Below, piece by piece: positions 15,846-22,826 of a stretch of DNA of 31,516 nucleotides (position 1 is its first letter; each line of letters starts with the position of its first letter). This DNA is from JABDOU01 sp041609995 (GTDB lineage: Bacteria > Actinomycetota > Acidimicrobiia > Spongiisociales > SHLN01). A program made the position numbers and the translations under genes. The notes under the pieces were generated by a model. That model made no database searches, was not told the DNA's origin, and saw only the letters and a program-made list of their open reading frames with translations. The stretch is from NCBI GenBank assembly GCA_041609995.1, contig JBFIPU010000020.1, positions 1-31,516 on the forward strand. The letters are read 5' to 3'.

Positions 15846-17225
15846 TTGCAGCCAGAGTTTCAATCTGGAGAGCCAACTGATCCCATCCCTTCCCCGTGGG
15901 ACGCATTCCAGTCAACGCTTAGACAATCCGTCACCCCCGTCACCTGGCATACCTGGCTCGAGCCCCTACGGATCGAGGATGACACCGACGGTGTGGTGCT
16001 GGTCACGGCACCAAATGATTTCCACGTGCGGTGGATTCGGGACAAACACCTCGAGACAATCGAACAAGCTGTCGCCGCCTCGTACGGCGAGAAGTTCGAT
16101 ATCCGGCTCGAAGCACAAGCGCCCGCAGAGCCCGTGGACCTCGACGTGGAGGACGACACCAATGGCGATGAGCCCCGGACGCCCGAGCCGAGCGAGCCGG
16201 CGGGCGAACCCGCCGTCCCCAAGTACTCGTTCGAGAACTTCGTCGTCGGGCCGTCGAATCGGTTCGCCTGGGCGGCTGCGATGGCCGTGTGTGAGCAGCC
16301 GGGCACGCACTACAACCCACTCTTCATCTATGGCCCGGCCGGCTTGGGAAAGACCCACCTCCTCAAGGCCGTTGCCCACCAAGTATCGATCCTCGCTCCG
16401 CAACGCACTGTCCGGTACGTAACCTCGGAAGAGTTCTTCAACGATTTCATCGACGGCATCCGCCGCAAACGCATGGACCAGTTCAAGCACACGTATCGGA
16501 CCACCGACGTCTTGCTCCTGGACGACGTCCAGTTCTTCATGGGGAAAGAACAGATCCTCGAGGAGTTCTTTCACACATTCAATTCCTTGTACGACGCCGG
16601 CAAGCAGATGGTGGTCACGTCAGATCGTCACCCCCGCAACTCGACACTGCCGGACCGTCTGCGGAGCCGCTTCGAGTGGGGACTGCTGACCGACATCCAG
16701 CCTCCGGACATCGAGACCCGTCTCGCCATCCTGCGCACGAACGCAGCGTTTGCACCCACTGCCATACCCGAGGTGGTGCTCGAATTCATCGCCGGCCAGG
16801 TCTCCGACAATATTCGCGAACTCGAAGGTGCGCTCACGCGAATCACCGCGTACGCCGCGCTTCACGCGGAGGACATCACCCTCGACATGGCCCAGGACGT
16901 ACTGCAAGACCTGGCCCCCCGCAACCAGCCTCGCATACTCTCGGCCGAGGAGATCATCCAGGAAACGGCCGCCGCCTGCAACGTCACTCCGGCGGAGGTT
17001 GTCGGCAGTTCTCGTCGTCGGGACTACGTGCGGGCACGTCAGATCGCCATGTACCTCTGCCGCGACCTCACCGACCTCTCGTTGCCGAAGATCGGCGCCA
17101 AGTTCGGCGGTCGCGACCACACAACCGTCATGTATGCAATCGACAAGGTCAAGACCCTCATGGCCTCCGACAAGGAGATCTTCGACCAGGTCACTGCGCT
17201 GTCACAGAAGCTGAGGGAAACGTGA
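15846..17225 (+). CDS. dnaA: chromosomal replication initiator protein DnaA
   Basis: The 459-residue protein has domain I (1-85, with VTWHTWLEPL), a short acidic Pro-rich domain II (about 92-124), an AAA+ domain with Walker A GPAGLGKT (163-170), Walker B LLLDDVQF and sensor motifs, and the domain IV DNA-binding signature GGRDHTTVMYAIDKV near the C-terminus. It binds DnaA boxes as the ATP form and opens the origin. The start is TTG at 15846, chosen because GGAGG lies five nt upstream and the N-terminus begins at the usual point; no ATG or GTG serves. Domain II is short for an actinobacterium (Streptomyces has a very long one). Confidence 0.97.
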   Translation: MQPEFQSGEPTDPIPSPWDAFQSTLRQSVTPVTWHTWLEPLRIEDDTDGVVLVTAPNDFHVRWIRDKHLETIEQAVAASYGEKFDIRLEAQAPAEPVDLDVEDDTNGDEPRTPEPSEPAGEPAVPKYSFENFVVGPSNRFAWAAAMAVCEQPGTHYNPLFIYGPAGLGKTHLLKAVAHQVSILAPQRTVRYVTSEEFFNDFIDGIRRKRMDQFKHTYRTTDVLLLDDVQFFMGKEQILEEFFHTFNSLYDAGKQMVVTSDRHPRNSTLPDRLRSRFEWGLLTDIQPPDIETRLAILRTNAAFAPTAIPEVVLEFIAGQVSDNIRELEGALTRITAYAALHAEDITLDMAQDVLQDLAPRNQPRILSAEEIIQETAAACNVTPAEVVGSSRRRDYVRARQIAMYLCRDLTDLSLPKIGAKFGGRDHTTVMYAIDKVKTLMASDKEIFDQVTALSQKLRET

Positions 17226-17425
17226 CGGGTTGTCCCCAACATCCACATGTGACCCGCTGTCTCTGCAAACCCTGTGAACAACCCCGCGGTTTGTCCCCAA
17301 CCGCTTCATACCGAACGGTCCCACAGTGCTCCCGTTTTCGTGTACCTTTCCACAATCCACATCCCCTACTACAACTACTAGTTAATTCATTCAAGAACTA
17401 GTTCTTAGAAGCAAGGAGAACTTCT
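17226..17425. other. oriC: probable replication origin (oriC) between dnaA and dnaN
   Basis: The 200-bp gap has DnaA-box-like sites TTGTCCCCA (17230-17238), TGTGAACAA (17273-17281, reverse), TTGTCCCCA (17291-17299) and CTTTCCACA (17346-17354), each one mismatch from TTGTCCACA or TTWTCCACA, plus two weaker ones (17239-17247, 17353-17361). It ends in the most AT-rich stretch of the area (about 17367-17412), which starts with a DnaA-trio-like array at 17366-17380 and holds the 14-bp palindrome AAGAACTAGTTCTT (17393-17406). dnaA-dnaN is the usual actinobacterial origin site. The region must also carry dnaN control signals; no clear dnaN promoter was seen. Confidence 0.75.
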
Positions 17426-18505
17426 GTGCACATCAGAGCCGAACGAGACGACCTGGCCGATGTTCTGTCTCGTGCTGCTCGTGCCGTGGGTACGCGTTCC
17501 CCCATCGATGCCCTACAAGGTGTGTTTTGTGAGGTGAGCGGTAAGAAGCTGAGGGTGACCGGTAGTGATCTCGAAATGACCGTTCGAACGGCGCTCGATG
17601 TCGAGGTCAAAGAAGAAGGCACCGTTCTGATTCCGGCGCGGTTGGCTTCCGACGCCGTGCGCAAGCTCCCGGAGGGGGCTGTCACGGTCAAGACCGAAGA
17701 CGGCGAAGTGGAGATCACCGGGAACGGTCCCAGTATTCGTCTTCGGCAGCTCTCGGTCGACGACTACCCGCACATCGAGACGGGAGAAGATGTGGCCGGG
17801 GCAGAGGTGAGCGGGGCGGAGCTGGTCGACGCCATCAACCAGGTGGTGATTGCCGCCTCCGGCGACGATGCCCGACCGATGTTGACCGGGGTCAAGATAG
17901 AGCCGATCGATGGTGGCATTCGCATGGCAGCCACAGACTCGTACCGCCTGGCGGTTCGGGACCTGCTGGGGACGGAGCTGCCGGACGGAGGCCTGGTTCC
18001 GGCTCGTGGTCTGAAAGAACTCGCCAGAACCGTCAACGATGACAAAGTACGCCTCTCGATCGGACCGCGCATGGCCACCGTCTCGTCGGACAGGGGGTCT
18101 CTGACAGTGCGCCTGATCGAGGCGACCTTTCCGAATTACCAGCAGCTGCTCCCGGAGTCGTACCCCAACAGTTTGACGGTGAAGAAGGGCGATCTGTTGG
18201 CTGCCATCGATCGGGCGTCGCTGGTCGCAGAAGATCACATCCCGGTCAGGCTCGATGTCGGAGATGGGGGAGTGACGGTGAGCGTGACCCGCCAAGAGGT
18301 GGGAGGAACTTCCGAGCGCGTGGAGGGAACATTCAGCGGCGAGCCCTTTCAGATCGCCTTCAATCCCCGCTATCTCGCCGATGGGATCACAGCGGTCGAC
18401 GATGACGAAGTGGTCCTCGACGCCCAGGATGGCCACAAAGCCGGGATCCTGCGCGGCGCCAACACTCCGGGTTTCACCTATCTCTTGATGCCCGTTCGCC
18501 TGTAG
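17426..18505 (+). CDS. dnaN: DNA polymerase III beta sliding clamp
   Basis: The 359-residue protein has three clamp domains. Recognisable blocks are SDLEMTVRTALDVEV (domain 1), ARPMLTGVKIE and ATDSYRLAVRDL (domain 2), and the C-terminal YLLMPVRL that closes almost all DnaN proteins. As a ring-shaped dimer it tethers polymerase III to DNA. The GTG at 17426 follows AAGGAG by eight nt. It is slightly shorter than the usual 365-400 residues. recF begins six bases after its stop. Confidence 0.97.
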   Translation: MHIRAERDDLADVLSRAARAVGTRSPIDALQGVFCEVSGKKLRVTGSDLEMTVRTALDVEVKEEGTVLIPARLASDAVRKLPEGAVTVKTEDGEVEITGNGPSIRLRQLSVDDYPHIETGEDVAGAEVSGAELVDAINQVVIAASGDDARPMLTGVKIEPIDGGIRMAATDSYRLAVRDLLGTELPDGGLVPARGLKELARTVNDDKVRLSIGPRMATVSSDRGSLTVRLIEATFPNYQQLLPESYPNSLTVKKGDLLAAIDRASLVAEDHIPVRLDVGDGGVTVSVTRQEVGGTSERVEGTFSGEPFQIAFNPRYLADGITAVDDDEVVLDAQDGHKAGILRGANTPGFTYLLMPVRL

Positions 18506-18511
18506 TTCATC

Positions 18512-19618
18512 ATGCGGCTCTCCTGGCTGGAGCTGTCGAGCTTCCGCAGCCACCGGGCATTGCGTTTCGATCCCGATGCCGGCGTGAACCTGCTGATCGG
18601 GCCCAATGGCGCCGGGAAGACAGCGGTCCTGGAGGCCATCGCCTATCTCGGGTATCTGCGATCGTTCCGGGGGGTGCCCGACGGAGCCCTCGTCGCGCTG
18701 GGCGCCGAGTCAGCCGTTGCCCGGTGTGAGGTGGAGGCCGGCGGGGGCACGCACACCATCGGCGTCGAAATACCGCGACACGGCCGTCGCTCCATCGAGG
18801 TCGATGGCAAACGTCCCAGGCGCAACAGAGAGCTGCGGCGATACGTTCGGGCAGTGACGTTCCTCCCGGATGATCTCGCAATAGCCAAAGACAGTGCCGG
18901 TATCCGCCGGGCGCTGCTCGATGACGTGGCGGGCGATTTGCATCCGACCGCCGTGGCAGATCAGAGCGAGTTTGAAAAAGCGGTACGCCAGCGAAACGCT
19001 CTCTTGAAAGCGGAGCCGGGCCCCGATCCGTCGGAGCTCGATGCCTGGGATCAACAGGTGGCCCGGGCCGGGGCCAAGGTCCACGTCCGTCGGCAGGAAG
19101 CACTGCGACTCATGACACCACTGTTACGTTCGCTCTACGCCGACCTGAGCGGCTCCGAAGATGAACTGGCGTGGTCCTACGAAACGAAATGGGCCGGTGA
19201 CGAGGATGCCGATGAAGAGGAATTGGCTGTCCGCCTGGAGGCTGCGCTCGGTGAGAACCGCCCGGTGGACCTGGCGCGCCGCGTGACGACGCGGGGCCCC
19301 CACCGGGATGAGCCGTCGTTGCGGCTCGGCGAGCGCGATGGTCGCGTCCACGCCAGTCAGGGCGAGCAGCGGACGATCGTGTTGGCGTTGAGACTGGCGA
19401 CGTTCGACCTGCTGCTCGATACCTTCGGCGAACCGCCGATTCTGCTTCTCGACGATGTCTTCTCGGAGCTGGACGCCAACCGCTCGGAGGCGCTGCTGGC
19501 TCGCCTGCCGGGAGCACAGGTCTTCATCACCGCCGCCCGCCGCGAGGATGTACCGGTCGGCGGACGGATGTGGGACGTCTCCATCGATGGAGGGATGAGC
19601 CGTGTCGCAACCGCCTGA
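18512..19618 (+). CDS. recF: DNA replication and repair protein RecF
   Basis: The 368-residue SMC-like ATPase has Walker A GPNGAGKT (about 30-37), the ABC signature in ASQGEQRTIVLALRLA and the Walker B/D-loop LLLDDVFSELDANR. RecF with RecO and RecR loads RecA at gapped DNA. The N-terminus MRLSWLELSSFRSH is typical. There is no ribosome binding site in the short gap after dnaN, so coupled translation is likely. The 3' end overlaps the DUF721 gene by 17 bases. All ATPase motifs are intact. Confidence 0.96.
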   Translation: MRLSWLELSSFRSHRALRFDPDAGVNLLIGPNGAGKTAVLEAIAYLGYLRSFRGVPDGALVALGAESAVARCEVEAGGGTHTIGVEIPRHGRRSIEVDGKRPRRNRELRRYVRAVTFLPDDLAIAKDSAGIRRALLDDVAGDLHPTAVADQSEFEKAVRQRNALLKAEPGPDPSELDAWDQQVARAGAKVHVRRQEALRLMTPLLRSLYADLSGSEDELAWSYETKWAGDEDADEEELAVRLEAALGENRPVDLARRVTTRGPHRDEPSLRLGERDGRVHASQGEQRTIVLALRLATFDLLLDTFGEPPILLLDDVFSELDANRSEALLARLPGAQVFITAARREDVPVGGRMWDVSIDGGMSRVATA

Positions 19619-20147
19619 TACCAATCCCCGCAAGATGGATCCGTCGATGCAACCGCTTGCCGACATCCTCGAGGATGTGTTGTCGCATGTTCTGGACGAC
19701 GGTGTGGTGGTTGATGACCGGGTGGTTGATGGGCGGGTGGTTGATGGGCGGGTGGTTGATGGGCGCACCGTCGCTGGGAGACGGGTCGGCGACGAGAGAA
19801 CCGATGCGGGTGATCGTGGGTCCGGAGCCGCCGGCGGTGGTGCGGCTGCGACTGCAGAGCGACGGCCGGGCGAACGGAAACGGCACCGGCCCGGAGCCGG
19901 TGTTCGGAGGCCGACCGCGATCGGCCTCAGGGTCCTGGCCGACTGGGAGCGAATCGCGCCGCCCCCGTGGCCAGACGTTGGGAAGCCGGTGCGCCTGGAA
20001 GACGGTGAGCTCGTTGTGGCGGTGGGCGATGGCGCCACCGCCACCTTGCTCCGGTTCCGGATTGGCGAGCTCAGGGCGTCCATCAACCAGTCGGTGGGAG
20101 CAGAGGTGGTGACCACCGTCCGGGTGGTAGTCGAGCGCAGAACGTGA
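19602..20147 (+). CDS. DUF721/DciA-like protein with VVDGR repeats
   Basis: The 181-residue protein starts with GTG at 19602 inside the recF end, after GGAGGGATGAGCC. Residues about 12-34 (MDPSMQPLADILEDVLSHVL) and 105-181 (VLADWERIAP, then VRLEDGELVVAVGDGATATL) fit the DUF721 pattern; DciA of this family loads the DnaB helicase in many bacteria. The place between recF and gyrB matches Rv0004. The middle (35-100) is low complexity and begins with VVDDR followed by three VVDGR units. The W and G residues of the domain are partly degenerate (the usual WxxIVG reads WERIAP), so the match is moderate and rests strongly on synteny. Confidence 0.8.
   Translation: MSQPPDTNPRKMDPSMQPLADILEDVLSHVLDDGVVVDDRVVDGRVVDGRVVDGRTVAGRRVGDERTDAGDRGSGAAGGGAAATAERRPGERKRHRPGAGVRRPTAIGLRVLADWERIAPPPWPDVGKPVRLEDGELVVAVGDGATATLLRFRIGELRASINQSVGAEVVTTVRVVVERRT
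19706..19765 (+). repeat. 15-bp tandem repeat, four units, in the DUF721 gene
   Basis: GGTGGTTGATGACCG (19706-19720) is followed by three identical GGTGGTTGATGGGCG units (19721-19765). The frame is kept, giving VVDDR and three VVDGR. Such a tract may vary in copy number by slippage. Confidence 0.95.
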
Positions 20148-20181
20148 GAACTCGATTGATTCTCTCCCCGGTCCGTGCCCG

Positions 20182-20214
20182 TTATCCCCAGCCTGTTGAT
20201 AACCCTGTGGGAAA
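20182..20214. promoter_or_regulatory. DnaA-box-like cluster upstream of gyrB
   Basis: TTATCCCCA (20182-20190), TGTTGATAA (reverse TTATCAACA, 20194-20202) and TGTGGGAAA (reverse TTTCCCACA, 20206-20214) each differ by one base from TTWTCCACA and recur every 12 bp, the same spacing as the two reverse boxes in the dnaA leader. They may bind DnaA weakly or only as the ATP form. Confidence 0.5.
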
Positions 20215-20307
20215 GCCTGTGGTTGAGCCGCCAAATCGGTGGAAAGCAGATCCGTTTCCAAGGGTTTCGAACACCGCCCGAAGCCCGGAGTGGTGCGGTG
20301 TAGGCAC

Positions 20308-20313
20308 TATAAT
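20308..20313 (+). promoter_or_regulatory. candidate gyrB promoter -10 box
   Basis: TATAAT matches the -10 consensus perfectly, rare in this GC-rich sequence. No convincing -35 lies 16-18 bp upstream, so an activator or relaxed-supercoiling control (known for gyr promoters) might apply; that is inference. Confidence 0.5.
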
Positions 20314-20718
20314 CACAGCGGTGTATTTTCGAGATACACGGCGACCCGGGGGTGCTGGAAAGCGGGCGCCAGGGCTCAGGCAGTCCCTGCTGCAGGGTTG
20401 CGCTCGGCCGTGGACCCTCTGGTACGGGGTCCGGGCGGAGTCCGGGCCTCGGCAAGCGGCACACCTGCCCGGCGGACACGACGGCGGACCGACCGCCGCC
20501 GATACCACGAACACGAACACCACCACGACCAGTACCACACGGCCCACCACGAGAACAACCGAGACGACTACATCGAGCAAGCCAACCGGTCCGAGCACGA
20601 GCGCGCACCCACCGCGCCGACGGCCCATGGACCATCCCACATACCACCGGCCACCCGCCCCGCCCGGGTGCATGGGACCCGAGACAGCCACGACGTAGAG
20701 GCGATCCAGAGGAGTCAA

Positions 20719-22818
20719 ATGACATCCGCCAAGAACGCGACCAGCACGAAACGCGCTGACAGCGCAGGCACCAAGGCTGCGAGTCGCGCCACGAAGAAGG
20801 CGGGGGGCGGCAAGAAGTCACCTCCCAAGACCCGACCGGGAGGAAATGCGTCCAGGTCGGCCACCGCCTCGAAATCAACCGCCTCGAAATCAAACGCCTC
20901 GAAACCAGCCAACGCTGCCTATACGGCCGAAGACATCTCCGTCCTGGAAGGGATCGAGCATGTGCAGAAGCGGCCGGGGATGTACATCGGTTCGACCGGT
21001 CCCCGCGGACTCCATCACCTGATTTGGGAAGTCGTCGACAACTCGATCGACGAGGCCATGGCAGGATTCGCCAGTCGGGTCGAGGTGCGTTTGCTGGAGG
21101 ACGGTGGATGCCAGGTGTCCGACAACGGGCGTGGCATCCCGGTTGACAAACACAAGAAGACGAAGGAGTCGACCCTCACCACGGTCATGACCCGCCTGGG
21201 AGCAGGTGGGAAATTCGAGAAGGGCGCCTACCAGGTCTCGGGCGGCCTGCACGGCGTCGGTGTGTCGGTGGTCAATGCCCTGTCGTCGCGGCTCGAGGCC
21301 AAGGTGGTGCGTGACGGCTTCCAGTGGACGCAGACCTATGAGATGGGCAAGGCGACCGGGCCCGTCAAGAAAGGCAAGGCCGCCAAGAAGACCGGCACGA
21401 TGATCACGTTCTGGCCGTCCCCCGATGTCTTCGAGGAGACGACCGCCTTCGAGTACGACATTGTCGAAACCCGCCTGCGGGAACTGGCGTTCCTGAACCG
21501 CGGCCTCGAGGTCCGGCTGTATGACGACCGAGATCCGGATCGGGAGGACGCCATCTTCCGGTTCAGAGGCGGCCTGGTCGACTTCGTCAAGTACCTGAAT
21601 GAATCGCGCGACCCGCTCCACGCGCATGTGGTGTCGATGGAAGACCAGGGGGAGGAGAGCGAGCTCGAAATCGCCATGCAATGGACGACTGGTTACAACG
21701 AGTCGATTCAGAGCTTCGTCAACAACATCAATACACATGAAGGCGGCACCCATGAGGAGGGATTCCGACGAGCGTTGACCCGGGCGATCAACGACTTCGC
21801 GAGGTCGAAGAACCTGATCAAGGAGAAGGACCCGTCTCTGGTGGGGGAGGACATTCGGGAAGGGTTGACAGCAGTGCTGAGCGTCAAGGTGCGCGAGCCG
21901 CAATTCGAAGGACAGACCAAGACCAAGCTGGGCAACACAGAAATCCGCTCATACGTCGAGGTGGCCCTCAACCGGGTTCTGCCCGAGTGGTTGGAGCGTC
22001 ACAGCGGCGAGGCCCGGCGGGTCGTAGAGAAGTGTCTGAGCGCGGCTCGAGCCCGCCTCGCCGCCCGGGAGGCCCGAGACCTCGCCCGCCGCAAGAGCCC
22101 GTTCGACGGTGCCGGTCTGCCCGGCAAGCTCGTCGACTGCACCAGCCGCAAGCCGGAAGAAAGCGAGTTGTTCATCGTCGAGGGGGATTCGGCCGCCGGC
22201 CCGGCGAAACAGGCCCGGGATTCGAACACGCAGGCGATCCTGCCGATCCGGGGAAAGATCCTCAACGTCGAGAAGGCCCGGATCAACAAGGTCATGCAGA
22301 ACAACGAAATCCAGGCGCTGATCACCGCCATCGGTGCCGGCATCGGCGACGATTTCGAGCTCGCCAAGGTGCGCTACCACAAGATCGTGCTGCTGACCGA
22401 CGCCGACGTCGACGGCGCCCACATCCGCACACTCTTGCTGACCTTCCTGTTCCGCCACATGCGGCCGCTTCTTGAAGCGGGCTTCGTATACGTCGCTGAA
22501 CCGCCGCTCTATCGGGTCGAAGAAGGCAAGAAGTATCGCTACTTCAAGAACGACAAGGAGCTGGCCGCCTGGCGAAAGGGCAAGGAAGGAAAGAAGAGTA
22601 AAAAGAAACCCACTCGTTTCAAGGGCTTGGGAGAGATGAACCATCCCGAGCTGGGGGAGACGACGATGGACCCAGAGACCCGAAGCCTGGTCCAGGTCGA
22701 GATCTCCGATGCGGCCGAAGCCGACAAGATCGTCAGCTCGCTCATGGGTGACGACGTCGAGCGCCGCCGCACCTACATCCAGAAGAACGCCAAAGACGTT
22801 CGTTTCCTCGATATTTAG
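20719..22818 (+). CDS. gyrB: DNA gyrase subunit B with a long basic N-terminal tail
   Basis: The 699-residue ATPase subunit has VQKRPGMYIGSTG, the ATP-binding DNGRGIPVD and GGLHGVGVSVVNALS, the TOPRIM EGDSAAGPAKQA and DADVDGAHIRTLLLTF, and the FKGLGEMN tail motif. With GyrA it supercoils DNA. The ATG at 20719 is preceded by AGAGGAG. Before the fold begins (near residue 70) is a Lys/Ser/Ala/Thr-rich tail, ending in ASKSTASKSNASKP repeats, whereas most GyrB have about 10 residues there. The frame is open further upstream, but those residues look non-coding. gyrA follows after eight bases. Confidence 0.97.
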   Translation: MTSAKNATSTKRADSAGTKAASRATKKAGGGKKSPPKTRPGGNASRSATASKSTASKSNASKPANAAYTAEDISVLEGIEHVQKRPGMYIGSTGPRGLHHLIWEVVDNSIDEAMAGFASRVEVRLLEDGGCQVSDNGRGIPVDKHKKTKESTLTTVMTRLGAGGKFEKGAYQVSGGLHGVGVSVVNALSSRLEAKVVRDGFQWTQTYEMGKATGPVKKGKAAKKTGTMITFWPSPDVFEETTAFEYDIVETRLRELAFLNRGLEVRLYDDRDPDREDAIFRFRGGLVDFVKYLNESRDPLHAHVVSMEDQGEESELEIAMQWTTGYNESIQSFVNNINTHEGGTHEEGFRRALTRAINDFARSKNLIKEKDPSLVGEDIREGLTAVLSVKVREPQFEGQTKTKLGNTEIRSYVEVALNRVLPEWLERHSGEARRVVEKCLSAARARLAAREARDLARRKSPFDGAGLPGKLVDCTSRKPEESELFIVEGDSAAGPAKQARDSNTQAILPIRGKILNVEKARINKVMQNNEIQALITAIGAGIGDDFELAKVRYHKIVLLTDADVDGAHIRTLLLTFLFRHMRPLLEAGFVYVAEPPLYRVEEGKKYRYFKNDKELAAWRKGKEGKKSKKKPTRFKGLGEMNHPELGETTMDPETRSLVQVEISDAAEADKIVSSLMGDDVERRRTYIQKNAKDVRFLDI

Positions 22819-22826
22819 GAATCCCA

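Larger units (their letters stand above)
20148..20718. other. gyrB upstream region and long leader
   Basis: This 571-bp gap holds DnaA-box-like sites near its start (20182-20214), a perfect TATAAT at 20308-20313, a hairpin GTGTAT-7 nt-ATACAC (20321-20339), a GC-rich part with possible stems such as GGACCC/GGGTCC (about 20414-20434), then a C/A-rich tract (about 20505-20600) low in G-C pairing potential. Frames here encode only a Thr-rich low-complexity string and were not accepted as genes. If transcription starts near 20320 the gyrB leader is about 400 nt. Confidence 0.6.

Noticed and set aside
20340..20480. Known structured RNA (SRP, RNase P or tmRNA) in the gyrB leader
   Set aside because: None of their conserved motifs is present; only generic GC stems.
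20144..20698. Thr-rich open frame before gyrB
   Set aside because: Low complexity, no recognisable fold, overlaps DnaA-box-like sites, the TATAAT box and the leader; more like composition bias. Could be a remnant of a secreted protein linker.
20239..20718. 160-residue N-terminal extension of GyrB
   Set aside because: In frame but His/Arg-rich with no homology; a ribosome binding site and ATG at 20719 give the better start.
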